Source: Kaistia defluvii
GTDB lineage: Bacteria; Pseudomonadota; Alphaproteobacteria; Rhizobiales; Kaistiaceae
Length of the DNA: 64,000 nt
Assembly: GCF_026343955.1 (NCBI RefSeq)
Contig: NZ_JAPKNI010000001.1
Coordinates: forward strand, 868,001-932,000
Direction of reading: 5' to 3'
Part shown: positions 56,371-63,985 of the stretch, piece after piece
Layout: every line of letters starts with the position of its first letter
How positions within the stretch are numbered: the stretch's first letter is position 1
The notes under the pieces: generated by a model
Databases searched by the model: none
Seen by the model: only the letters and a program-made list of their open reading frames with translations
What the model was told of the DNA's origin: nothing
Position numbers and translations under genes: made by a program

Positions 56371-57202
56371 CGGATTTCTCCTCGGGCTGGATGACGTAAT
56401 TGCCGGTGATCATCGAGCGCAGATTGTTGAAGACGCCCGAGATCAGCACCATGGCGAGGTGGACGAGGATGAACAGCACCACCAGCGTGGCGCAGACGAA
56501 GTGGATCGTGCGCGCCGTCTGCCGGCCTCCGAGGATATCGACGAGCCAGGGAAAGGCTGCGTCGATGCCGGGCGACATGGCGAGGCCGGCCAGGACCAGC
56601 AGCGGCAGCACGACCAGCGCGATGCCGAAATAGGCGAGCTTCTGCAACACGTTGTAGTGACGCGCCTCGTCCCCTCTCGGGAATTTCAGCCGCATGTGCT
56701 CCCAGATCGACGCGCCGATATGGCGGAGCTGGTCGCGGTTTGGCACCAGTTCGCGCAGATGGCCGGACGCCAGGCTCCAGGCCAGGTAGACGAGGCCATT
56801 GGCGACGAACAGCCAGGCGAAGAAGAAGTGCCAGCGTCGTCCGGTGGCGAGATCCTGGAAGCTCGGCAGCGTCGCCCAGCTCGGGAAACCGCGCTCGACG
56901 GAGGCGCCATTTTCGCGCGACACGCCCAGCACGCCGGTGGTGGTGAAGTCATGGCCGAGGATGGTGGTGACGCCGACGGGGTTGTCGTCGGTATCGGGCG
57001 CCTGCCGCATCGCCAGCACCGGGCTGTCGAAATGCGAGCGCTGGCCCAGATAGAGGGCCGGATGGGCGTTGAAGATCTGCATCCCGCTCATCAGCAGCAC
57101 GGTGATGCAGAGCACGTTGATCCAGTGGGTGACCCGGACCACGAGACGGTGGCGATAGATCAGCTGGCGTCGTGGGACGCCTTCTTCCGAGATCGCAGAC
57201 AT
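56360..57202 (-). CDS. Cytochrome b561/hydrogenase-type membrane subunit
   Basis: A 280-residue, four-helix membrane protein of the Ni-Fe hydrogenase cytochrome b family. Heme-ligand candidates are His in HRLVVRVTHWINVLC, RRWHFFFAWLFV, and ARTIHFVCATLVVLFILVHLAMVLISGV. ATG at 57202 has GGAG seven bases upstream; an earlier start is unlikely. It overlaps the Mo-oxidoreductase gene and should anchor and wire that enzyme to the quinone pool. Confidence 0.88.
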   Translation of the reverse strand: MSAISEEGVPRRQLIYRHRLVVRVTHWINVLCITVLLMSGMQIFNAHPALYLGQRSHFDSPVLAMRQAPDTDDNPVGVTTILGHDFTTTGVLGVSRENGASVERGFPSWATLPSFQDLATGRRWHFFFAWLFVANGLVYLAWSLASGHLRELVPNRDQLRHIGASIWEHMRLKFPRGDEARHYNVLQKLAYFGIALVVLPLLVLAGLAMSPGIDAAFPWLVDILGGRQTARTIHFVCATLVVLFILVHLAMVLISGVFNNLRSMITGNYVIQPEEKSDAR

Positions 57203-57652
57203 GGCCGGACTCCGCCGGCCCGGCACGCGGTCGAAACGGCCGCCCCTTTTCCGGGCCCAACCATTCTACGCTCTTTTCGCCCGCGAAGTTTCGCGAAGCA
57301 TTCGCGGGTGTAGCCCCCGCCAAGTAATTCGCCCGGGAGGTCATTCCCAAAACACGACCATCATCCTGAGGTGCCCGGCGAAGCCGGGCCTCGAAGGAGG
57401 ATCCAGGGAACGCCCGATTTAGATCGCGGGGCGGATTTTGCCTGAGTTCGTCTGCAAGCCGCAATGCCCCGCTGGAGCCTCCTTCGAGGCTTCGCTCGCG
57501 CGAAGCACCTCAGGATGATGGCGGAGCCGGTCGATGGGCCTGGAATACCCAGATGTTTGGCGAGCTGCCCCGCGGCCTAAAGCATCAAGGCAGGCGGAGA
57601 CGGTGGGCTGCCTTCCGGCAGCCCGCGCCTTCACGAAGGAAAAAGGAGCCGA
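57203..57652. other. Intergenic region with repeats and a terminal hairpin
   Basis: No gene is supported in these 450 bases. They hold a CCCGCGAA/TTCGCGGG stem near 57270-57308, the CTGAGG repeat pair, and GGGCTGCC-TTCC-GGCAGCCC (57605-57624). The last may terminate the HIBADH-type gene on the minus strand, although no T-tract follows it. Confidence 0.5.
57361..57521. repeat. Second inverted pair of CTGAGG-type palindromic repeats
   Basis: The left copy (57361-57400) has flanks CATCCTGAGGTG and CCTCGAAGGAGG around CCCGGC-GAA-GCCGGG. The right copy (57477-57521) is inverted, with CCTCCTTCGAGG and CACCTCAGGATG around CTTCGC-TCGC-GCGAAG. Flanks match the 9146-9271 pair while the cores differ. 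GATCCAGGGAACGCCC just after the left copy also occurs at 55527-55542. Confidence 0.8.
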
Positions 57653-58552
57653 TCACCCCTTCAGTTTCGTGCCGTTCTGCGCGGCGATGAAGTCGGCCAG
57701 CATCGGCACGAACTTCTCGGCCTGGCCGGAGGCGGCCATGGCGGCGAAATTGTTCTTCACCGCATCGCCCAGCGTGTTCACCGCGCCGGCCGAATCCGCC
57801 ATCGACGCGAGATAGCGCAGATCCTTGTAGGCGTTGGAGATGGTGAAGGGATGGGCGTTCTCGTTGCCGTCGATGACGTAGTTCATGAAGGTGTCGTAGA
57901 AGCCGCAATGCATGCGGCCCTTGCTGATCACCGAATGGAACGTGTCCGGGGTGATGCCGACCTTCTGGCCGACGGCCAGCGCCTCGGAATAAAGCGCGGC
58001 ATAGCCGAGCGAGAGGAAGTTGTTGATCAGCTTCATCTTGTGGCCGGCGCCGACCGGGCCGACATGCACGATCGTCGCCGCCCAGCAGGCGATCAGCGGC
58101 TGGATCGAGGCGAACACCTCGTCGCTGGCGCCGACCAGCGCCTGCAGCTTGCCGGCGGCGGCCCCGGCCGGCGTGCCGCCCAGCGGCGCATCGACCAGCG
58201 TCACGCCCTGCGCTTCCATGCGGCCCGAGAGGCGCAGCGTCGAGGTCGGCTCGGCGGTCGAGCAATCGATGACGATCAGCCCCTTGCGCGCGCCGGCCAG
58301 GATGCCGTCCTTGCCTTCGATAACCTGCTCGACATCGCGCGAGCCGGTCACGCAGAGAAAGATCACGTCGGCGCCGCGCGCCATGTCGGCAGGGGTCGCC
58401 ACCTCATGCGCGCCGAGCGCCAGCAGTCGCTCGACCGCCTCGCGACGACGATTGGCCATGACCAGAAGCGGGTTGCCCTTGGTGACCAGGTTGGTCGCCA
58501 TCCCCTCGCCCATGAATCCAAGCCCGATAAAGCCGACGGTGCGATTTGTCAT
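57653..58552 (-). CDS. 3-hydroxyisobutyrate dehydrogenase-family oxidoreductase
   Basis: A 299-residue beta-hydroxyacid dehydrogenase. The NAD(P) motif is VGFIGLGFMGEGMATNL at the N-terminus, the substrate loop is LVDAPLGGTPAGAAAGKL, and the catalytic Lys lies in GAGHKMKLINNFLS. Relatives include tartronate semialdehyde reductase and 3-hydroxyisobutyrate dehydrogenase. ATG at 58552 follows GGGAGGGG; the longer frame is not supported. It is divergent from a 2-hydroxyacid dehydrogenase gene, so a joint role in glyoxylate or hydroxypyruvate metabolism is possible. Confidence 0.92.
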   Translation of the reverse strand: MTNRTVGFIGLGFMGEGMATNLVTKGNPLLVMANRRREAVERLLALGAHEVATPADMARGADVIFLCVTGSRDVEQVIEGKDGILAGARKGLIVIDCSTAEPTSTLRLSGRMEAQGVTLVDAPLGGTPAGAAAGKLQALVGASDEVFASIQPLIACWAATIVHVGPVGAGHKMKLINNFLSLGYAALYSEALAVGQKVGITPDTFHSVISKGRMHCGFYDTFMNYVIDGNENAHPFTISNAYKDLRYLASMADSAGAVNTLGDAVKNNFAAMAASGQAEKFVPMLADFIAAQNGTKLKG

Positions 58553-58783
58553 GACGACAACCCCTCCCTGGGTGTTTGCATTTGATTTCATTCGCAGATT
58601 AGAGTGCGAAACCGGTTCAGGACAAGGCAAACCACCGCCAGTCCCGCGAGGAAACACCACCCGATCGGATCATTGGCACAGATGAGCCGGGATCGATCGC
58701 CGAAATCATGTTACCGATCACACGAATCCGGTGCCGGCGCTGCGCCAACCGGGTTCGCGCACAGCCAGCCGCAAGGAGCCCTC

Positions 58784-59746
58784 ATGTCTCGGCCCGAACT
58801 TCTCATGCCCGGGCGCATGCAACAGAACGTCAACGATGCCCTCGACGCCAAGTTCACCGTGCATCGCCTCTATGACGCCAAGGACCCGGCCGCCCTGCTC
58901 GCCGAAGTCGCGCCCCGCATCCAGGCGGTCGCCGTGGGCGGCGCCGTCGACGCCGCGCTGATCGACAGGCTGCCGGCGCTCGAGATCGTGGCGAGCTTCG
59001 GCGTCGGCTATGACCTGGTCGATGCGAAGCACGCGGCCACCAAGGGCGTCATCGTCACCAACACGCCGGACGTGCTGACCGAGGAAGTCGCCGACACCGC
59101 GCTCGGCCTGCTGCTGATGACGGTGCGCGAGTTGTCCGCCTCGGAGCGCTATCTGCGCGCCGGCAAGTGGCCGACCGCCAATTACCCGCTCAGCGGCTCG
59201 CTGCGCGACCGCACGGTCGGCATTGTCGGCCTCGGCCGCATCGGCAAGGCCATCGCCCACCGCCTCGAAGCCTTCGGCGTCCCGGTCGTCTATCACAACC
59301 GCCGCCCGGCCGAGGACGTCTCCTACAAGTACTACGCCGATCTGACCGAGATGGCCGGGGCCGTCGACACGCTGCTGAGCGTCCTGCCCGGCGGCGCCTC
59401 GACCGAGAAGGTCATCAACCGCGCGGTGCTCGACGCGCTGGGCCCTCGCGGCGTGCTGATCAATATCGGCCGCGGCACCGTCGTCGACGAGGCGGAGCTG
59501 ATCAAGGCGCTGCAGGAAAAGCGGATCGCCGCCGCCGGCCTCGACGTGTTCGAGAAGGAGCCGCAGGTTCCTGCCGAGTTGATCGCGCTCGAAAACGCCG
59601 TGCTGCTGCCGCATGTCGGCTCGGCCTCGGTCTTCACGCGCGACGCCATGGGCCAACGCGTCATCGACAACCTGACCGCCTGGCTCGACGGCAAGCCGCC
59701 GCTCAGCCCCGTCTCCGAGACGCCGTTCACCGGCTGGAAGAAGTAA
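58784..59746 (+). CDS. D-isomer 2-hydroxyacid dehydrogenase (glyoxylate/hydroxypyruvate reductase-like)
   Basis: A 320-residue dehydrogenase with all catalytic features: the Rossmann motif VGIVGLGRIGKAIA, the Arg in INIGRGTVVDE, the Glu in DVFEKEP, and the His in LPHVGSAS. It resembles plant-type hydroxypyruvate/glyoxylate reductases. AAGGAG lies just upstream of the ATG at 58784. It is divergent from the HIBADH-type gene. It is a useful contrast to the degenerate homologue at 26351-27277. Confidence 0.93.
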   Translation: MSRPELLMPGRMQQNVNDALDAKFTVHRLYDAKDPAALLAEVAPRIQAVAVGGAVDAALIDRLPALEIVASFGVGYDLVDAKHAATKGVIVTNTPDVLTEEVADTALGLLLMTVRELSASERYLRAGKWPTANYPLSGSLRDRTVGIVGLGRIGKAIAHRLEAFGVPVVYHNRRPAEDVSYKYYADLTEMAGAVDTLLSVLPGGASTEKVINRAVLDALGPRGVLINIGRGTVVDEAELIKALQEKRIAAAGLDVFEKEPQVPAELIALENAVLLPHVGSASVFTRDAMGQRVIDNLTAWLDGKPPLSPVSETPFTGWKK

Positions 59747-59764
59747 GGCGCGGGCCTTTTGGAA

Positions 59765-60002
59765 GCCCCTCTCCCTCAGGGAGAGGGGCATCTTGCCTTG
59801 AGATATGGACTCGCAGGCCCCCTCCCCGAAAGCGCTCCGCGCTTTCGACCCTCCCTCAAGGGGAGGGTTCAGCCGCGGAGGATGCGTGGGGCGCCCGAGA
59901 TCTTTGGCAGCCGGCAATCCCTCGATTGCCGGCTTTTTCTTTTCTGGAACCCTCCCCTTGAGGGAGGGTCAAAACCGGCAGAGCCGGTTTTGGGGAGGGG
60001 TC
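59765..60002. repeat. Cluster of CCCTCCCC palindromic repeats around a terminator
   Basis: GCCCCTCTCCC/GGGAGAGGGGC (59765-59789) is a perfect palindrome. Two larger copies then face each other. One, about 59820-59871, has flanks CCCTCCCC and ACCCTCCCTCAAGGGGAGGG around CGAAAGCGC-TCC-GCGCTTTCG. The other, about 59947-60000, is inverted, with core CAAAACCGGC-AGA-GCCGGTTTTG. Flanks are conserved and cores are unrelated but self-complementary. Confidence 0.8.
59909..59943 (+). terminator. Rho-independent terminator downstream of the 2-hydroxyacid dehydrogenase
   Basis: A perfect 10-bp stem, AGCCGGCAAT (59909-59918) with ATTGCCGGCT (59925-59934) and a 6-base loop, is followed by TTTTTCTTTTC. It lies between the two inverted CCCTCCCC repeats, about 160 bases after the stop codon. 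Confidence 0.92.
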
Positions 60003-60045
60003 GCATCCCCGCCGCTTGCGCCAGACCATGGGAAGATTCAGCTTC

Positions 60046-60801
60046 TCAAAGCGAGAACCCGCCATCCGAAAGATAGACCTGGCCGGTCGTGTAGCGCGAC
60101 TCGTCGGACGCCAGGTAGATCGCCAGCGAGGCGATTTCCTCGGCGGTGCCGAGGCGGCCCATCGGCTGGCGGTCGATGAACTGCTGGCGGATCTCCTCCA
60201 CCGTCTTGCCCTGCTTTTCCGCCTGCTCGGCGATGCGACCGTCGAGCGAGGGCGACTGGATCGTGCCGGGCGCAATCGAGTTCACGCGGATGCCCTGGCG
60301 GATATAGTCGGCGGCGACCGCCTTGGTCAGGCCGACGACGGCGGCCTTCGAAGCACCATAGGCGTAGCGGTTCGGGATGCCGCGCACGGAGCTTGCGCCG
60401 GACGAGATGTTGATGATCGAGCCCTCGCCCTTCGCCAGCATGCCCGGCAGGAAGGCGCGAATGGTGCGGTGCATCGCCTTGGCGTTGATGTCGAAGGAGA
60501 GATCCCAGTCCTCGTCCGATGTGGTCAGAGCCGTGCCGTGATGCACGAAGCCGGCGCAGTTGAACAGGATGTCGACCGGCCCGACCTCTTTCGCCAGCGC
60601 ATCGACCGCCTCGGTCGAGCGCACGTCGAGCGCATGCACCTCGGCGACACCGCCGGCCTTCAGATCCGCCATCCCCTCCGGCTTCAGGTCCGTGGCGATG
60701 ACATAGGCGCCCTCCGCCGCGAAGGCGAGCGCCGTGGCGTGGCCAATGCCAGCTCCGGCCGCCGTCAGAAAGGCGCGCTTGCCCGTGAGACGTCCCGTCA
60801 T
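60046..60801 (-). CDS. SDR oxidoreductase (BDH2/keto-deoxy-sugar dehydrogenase-like)
   Basis: A 251-residue classical SDR. The cofactor motif is the variant TAAGAGIGHATA, as in BDH2-type 3-hydroxybutyrate and 2-keto-3-deoxy-L-fuconate dehydrogenases. NCAGFVHHGT, the SSGASSVRGIPNRYAYGASKAA block (Ser, Tyr, Lys) and VRVNSIAPGTIQSPSL follow. Its start overlaps the stop of the upstream GNAT gene (ATGA), making it the last gene of a four-gene minus-strand operon. Confidence 0.9.
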   Translation of the reverse strand: MTGRLTGKRAFLTAAGAGIGHATALAFAAEGAYVIATDLKPEGMADLKAGGVAEVHALDVRSTEAVDALAKEVGPVDILFNCAGFVHHGTALTTSDEDWDLSFDINAKAMHRTIRAFLPGMLAKGEGSIINISSGASSVRGIPNRYAYGASKAAVVGLTKAVAADYIRQGIRVNSIAPGTIQSPSLDGRIAEQAEKQGKTVEEIRQQFIDRQPMGRLGTAEEIASLAIYLASDESRYTTGQVYLSDGGFSL

Positions 60802-61271
60802 GAAATTCCTCCCGTTTTCTTGTCGATTGTCTTGAACATGTGAACGATCGTGCGATCCTCGAGCACCTCCCGCCCTTCGATCGCGTATCCGTGCCGCTGG
60901 TACCAGGCGATGTTCTCGACGAGCTTTTCGCCGGTATAGAGTCGCAGCTTCCAGCGCCTGAGCTCGCGCGCCCGCGTCTCGGCGAATTCCAGCAGGCGGT
61001 TGCCGACGCCCTGACCCTGCGCCACTGGCGAGACCGCGATGCTCCAGACCAGCAGGTCCTTCGGCCGCTTCTCCAGCACCAGAAGCCCCCGAGGCGCCGT
61101 CACCCCGTCCAGCAGCCAGAATTCATGCGTGTCGAACAGGCGGGCATAGTCGGCGAGCAGCGGCAGTGGCTGGACGCCCAGCCGTTCGCGGTTGCGGGCA
61201 TAGGCAGCCCTCTGCAGCGCCTCGATGGCGAGACGGTCGTCCGGGCCGCCGCGACGCGGCGGCCGGTTCAC
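60798..61271 (-). CDS. GNAT N-acetyltransferase
   Basis: A 157-residue acetyltransferase. The acetyl-CoA motif is VWSIAVSPVAQGQGVGNRLLEFAETRARE (Q-x-x-G-x-G), followed by LRLYTGEKLVENIAWYQRHGYAIEGRE, a classical GNAT C-terminal half. The start is GTG at 61271, whose GTGA overlaps the stop of the preceding gene; the longer frame to 61379 is not used. Its stop in turn overlaps the SDR start. The acceptor is unknown. Confidence 0.88.
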   Translation of the reverse strand: MNRPPRRGGPDDRLAIEALQRAAYARNRERLGVQPLPLLADYARLFDTHEFWLLDGVTAPRGLLVLEKRPKDLLVWSIAVSPVAQGQGVGNRLLEFAETRARELRRWKLRLYTGEKLVENIAWYQRHGYAIEGREVLEDRTIVHMFKTIDKKTGGIS

Positions 61272-61975
61272 GGCGCGGTCTCCGCCCCGCCGGTATCGAG
61301 GCTCGCTCTCTGCCGCCCCTCGGCGTCGAAATTGGCAGGGTCGAGCCAGGCCTCGAAGCCCTGCTTCACGCGCGGCCATTCGCTGTCGAGCATCGAGAAC
61401 CAGGCCGTGTCGCGGTTGCGGCCCTTGACGATCATGTGCTGGCGGAACGTGCCCTCATAGCGGAAACCATAGCGCCGGGCGGCGCGCTGCGACGGCGCGT
61501 TGAGATCGTTGCACTTCCACTCGTAGCGGCGATAGCCGAGATCGTCGAAGACATAGCGCGCCAGCAGATACATCGCCTCGGTGGCGCCGATCGTGCGCTG
61601 GAGACGCGGCGAATAGAGGATGTTGCCGACCTCGACGACCCGGTCGTTCGGCACGATCCGCATCAGCGCGGCATGGCCAACGGCGCGGCCCGACTTCCGG
61701 TCCAGGATGGCGAACAGCAGCGGATCGTCCTTGTTCGCCGCTTCCGCATAGTGCGCGGAAAAGCTCTCGAAATCGGTAAAGGGGCCCTGCCAGAGATAAG
61801 GCCAGAGCCCGTCATTCTCCGGCCCGCTCGAGGCATCGTATAGGTCGCGGCCATGGGTGGCGAGATCGAACGGCACGAGGTCGACGAAGCGACCTTCAAG
61901 CCGGACGCGGCCGGGTCTTTGCCCCGGCGGGATATCAAGCTCGATGCCCACGGGCAGCGTTGCAGTCGATGTCAC
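61268..61975 (-). CDS. GNAT acetyltransferase, RimJ/RimL type
   Basis: A 235-residue protein of the Acetyltransf_3 group. Features are RLEGRFVDLVPFD, the GHAALMRIVPNDRVVEVGNILYSPRLQRTIGATEAM strand-helix unit with the acetyl-CoA loop, and FDDLGYRRYEWKCNDLNAPSQRAARRYGFRYEGTFRQHMIVKGRNRDTAWFSML, typical of RimJ-like N-acetyltransferases. Overlaps with both neighbours (ATGA upstream, GTGA downstream) show operon membership. The substrate is unknown. Confidence 0.9.
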   Translation of the reverse strand: MTSTATLPVGIELDIPPGQRPGRVRLEGRFVDLVPFDLATHGRDLYDASSGPENDGLWPYLWQGPFTDFESFSAHYAEAANKDDPLLFAILDRKSGRAVGHAALMRIVPNDRVVEVGNILYSPRLQRTIGATEAMYLLARYVFDDLGYRRYEWKCNDLNAPSQRAARRYGFRYEGTFRQHMIVKGRNRDTAWFSMLDSEWPRVKQGFEAWLDPANFDAEGRQRASLDTGGAETAP

Positions 61976-62805
61976 GATTGGATCGCTCTGGCAAAGGGCG
62001 CGAAGGCGCGGTTCAGATCGGCGCCGGGCTCGGCCTGCGCCAGTTCGGTCAGGGTCCCGGCCCCCGCCACTTCGCGCGCCAGCCGCAGGAACCCGCCATA
62101 GGCGGCGCGGGCAAGCCCGGTCGCGAGCGAGATCCGCCGCGCGCCCTGGGCGGCGATCCCGGCGATCGATTGCGCCGGATCGAGCGCGATCACGTTGACC
62201 GGCTTGCCGCCGGCTGCCGAAAGCACGGCGGCGGTCGCGGCGGCGTCGAGCTTGCCCGGCACGAACAACACATCGGCACCGGCTTCCGCGAAGGCGGCAA
62301 TGCGGCGGCAGGCCTCGTTCAGCGAATCGGGATAGCCGATCAGCAGCGCCTCGCTGCGCGCGGTCAACAGCACGTCCTGCCGCGACGCGTCGATGGCGGC
62401 GCGCGCCGCGCGGATGCGCTCGACCGCATGGTCGAAGCCATAGAGCGAACGGTCGGATGCCATGTCCTCGACGGAGAGACCGGCGACGCCGGTGTCGACG
62501 CAGAGGCTGACATTGGTGGCGACGCCTTCCGCGTCATCGGCGAAGGCATTGCCGAAATCGGCGTTCACGGGAAGATCGGTGGCCTCGACGATCTCCACCA
62601 CATGCGCCAGCATCACATCGCGCGAAACCGCGCCGTCCGGCAGGCCGCGGCTGAAGGCGAAGCCGCCCGAAGTGGTGGCGAGCGCCTTGAAATCCAGCCC
62701 GGCCAGCAGACGCGCGCTGCCGATGTCCCAGGGGTTGGGAAGGACGAAACAACCCGACTCGTGCAGCCTGCGAAAGGCGGCGCGCCGCGCCGATATCGAT
62801 GTCAT
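61972..62805 (-). CDS. Isocitrate lyase/PEP mutase-family protein
   Basis: A 277-residue TIM-barrel protein. FVLPNPWDIGSARLLAGLDFKALATTSGGFAFSRGLPDG at the N-terminus and LPVNADFGNAFAD (Mg-binding Asp region), GVAGLSVEDM and LLTARSEALL follow the PEP mutase/isocitrate lyase superfamily. The KKCGH motif of isocitrate lyase is absent, so it is not that enzyme. Many such proteins are annotated as carboxyvinyl-phosphonate phosphorylmutase-like without proof. It is the first gene of the operon with two GNATs and an SDR. Confidence 0.88.
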   Translation of the reverse strand: MTSISARRAAFRRLHESGCFVLPNPWDIGSARLLAGLDFKALATTSGGFAFSRGLPDGAVSRDVMLAHVVEIVEATDLPVNADFGNAFADDAEGVATNVSLCVDTGVAGLSVEDMASDRSLYGFDHAVERIRAARAAIDASRQDVLLTARSEALLIGYPDSLNEACRRIAAFAEAGADVLFVPGKLDAAATAAVLSAAGGKPVNVIALDPAQSIAGIAAQGARRISLATGLARAAYGGFLRLAREVAGAGTLTELAQAEPGADLNRAFAPFARAIQS

Positions 62806-62835
62806 CTTTGCCCCTCACCTTCCGACGCGTCGATC

Positions 62836-62889
62836 CTAGAGCGTTTTCGAGCGAAGTGGAAAGCGGTTTGCGCGGAGAAAGCGCGCTCC
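62836..62889. repeat. Second copy of the RIME-like repeat
   Basis: CTAGAGCGTTTTCGAGCGAAGTG followed by a diverged AAAGCGGTTTGCGCGGAGAAAGCGCG is the inverted partner of the distal half of the element at 54637-54738. It lies between the promoter side of the PEP-mutase-family gene and the small-protein gene. Confidence 0.7.
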
Positions 62890-62932
62890 TGCAACGCCTT
62901 AGGCCTGGAGACCCGGCGTTGGGGGATATGGC

Positions 62933-63112
62933 TCAGCGCGACGTCTCGGGCGCCGCGATCCCGCGCCGCGCCATTTCCTCGAGCACGAGGCGGGGAATCG
63001 GCCGGCAGCCACAATGGGCGGTGTGGGCCAGATGCCATTCGACGCGCTGGTCGATCGTCGGGTTTTCCGGCATCGGATTGGCGTCGTGCCACGCCCGGTT
63101 CAGCTTGCTCAT
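62933..63112 (-). CDS. Conserved small hypothetical protein with HxxHCGC motif
   Basis: A 59-residue protein starting MSKLNRAWHDANPMPENPT and containing QRVEWHLAHTAHCGCRPIP, with two Cys and two His that could bind a metal. No signal or membrane segment is present. I recall similar short proteins in other Hyphomicrobiales but no function. A purine-rich ribosome site (GGGGGGGAACG) precedes the ATG at 63112; the longer frame to 63616 is not supported. It is 16 bases downstream of the next small gene. Confidence 0.7.
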   Translation of the reverse strand: MSKLNRAWHDANPMPENPTIDQRVEWHLAHTAHCGCRPIPRLVLEEMARRGIAAPETSR

Positions 63113-63128
63113 CGTTCCCCCCCTTGCG

Positions 63129-63440
63129 TCAGAAACGCGTCTCGACGTCCCAATCATCGCCCAGTTCCTCGCGGATGGCGGCGGCGATCGCATGGCCCTC
63201 GGCGCGCCAGACGATCTCGGCCTCCGGCGAGGCGAAGCGCGTCGCCGGAGGATTGGCCGGATCGAAGACAGCGTCGAACGCGTCGCCCCAGGCCTCGATC
63301 CGGTCGAGCAGATCGTCGGAGAGGTCCAGATCGTCCGGTTCGATGGCGAAGGCGGGCTTGTTGTCCGGCACGAGCCAGAAGTGCTCGGCGATGCCTTCCG
63401 GCGAAATCCTGAGTTGCGGCAAAGCAGCCTCCGCTTGCAT
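63129..63440 (-). CDS. Acidic hypothetical protein
   Basis: A 103-residue acidic protein that I do not recognise. It begins MQAEAALPQLRISPEGIAEHFWLVPDN and has a helical DLDLSDDLLDRIEAWGDAFDAVFDPANP core with the C-terminal EELGDDWDVETRF. No signal peptide or membrane segment is seen. Codon use and GC-rich third positions match neighbouring genes, which supports it being real. It is likely co-transcribed with the 59-residue protein gene downstream. Confidence 0.7.
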   Translation of the reverse strand: MQAEAALPQLRISPEGIAEHFWLVPDNKPAFAIEPDDLDLSDDLLDRIEAWGDAFDAVFDPANPPATRFASPEAEIVWRAEGHAIAAAIREELGDDWDVETRF

Positions 63441-63604
63441 GGGGAAGCGCTATTTAAGCGAAGATCGACCGGGATGGAATTGGGCCGGCTGGGCTGTTGC
63501 ACAAATTGGGCCAAACGCCGTCGTCGCCCCTGCGAAGGCCTAGGCCCAGAACCACCGGCGGTGAAAGCGTCGCGGGAGTTGCAACATCGCCAGCGAAGTC
63601 CAAT

Positions 63605-63737
63605 CAAGCCCCTCACCCCACCCTCTCCCGCAAGCGGGCGAGGGCTTTCCGCCAGCGCGCGCCCTCGACGCGGAGACGCTTGGAAAGGCTGGAACCGCCC
63701 CCTCTCCCGCCCGCGGGAGAGGGCTGGGGTGAGGGTC
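63605..63737. repeat. Second composite CTCTCCCGC inverted pair
   Basis: The left copy, CCCTCTCCCGC-AA-GCGGGCGAGGG (63621-63644), has CCCCTCACCCC outside. The right copy, CCCTCTCCCGC-CC-GCGGGAGAGGG (63700-63723), has CTGGGGTGAGGGT outside. The arrangement and spacing repeat those at 33147-33272. Confidence 0.85.
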
Positions 63738-63779
63738 CCTTACTCCGCCGTCGCCCGGCGGCGGGGCGACTCTGCGCGG

Positions 63780-63945
63780 AAGTCCTTCACCTCTCCCTGA
63801 GGGAGAGGTCGACGGCCGCAGGCCGGCGGGTGAGGGTTTACGGCCTCACCGCAACTAGCTCTCCTGACTGGCGATCGATCCGGATGGTTCCCTAAACCCT
63901 GACCCGGAGCTTCGCTTCAACCTCCCCAGAGGGAGAGGTGAGGGA
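63780..63945. repeat. CACCTCTCCCT-family repeats
   Basis: TTCACCTCTCCCT-GAGGGAGAGGT near 63785-63809 is followed by a GGCCGCAGGCC stem and GGGTGAGGG. A partial copy, CCTCCCCAGAGGGAGAGGTGAGGG, is at about 63921-63944. Confidence 0.7.
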
Positions 63946-63961
63946 CGCACCCGAAAACAAC

Positions 63962-63985
63962 ATGACCGGCCACGGGGCCGGTCAT
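63962..63985 (-). terminator. Hairpin, probable terminator of a minus-strand gene beyond the window
   Basis: ATGACCGGCC (63962-63971) pairs perfectly with GGCCGGTCAT (63976-63985) around ACGG. On the minus strand it is followed by GTTGTTTTC, a modest T-tract, so it may end a transcript entering from the right. Confidence 0.5.

Noticed and set aside
63441-63895. Open frames ending in SPSP/RGEG-like peptides
   Set aside because: They are translations of the CTCTCCCGC palindromic repeats, a common source of false genes.
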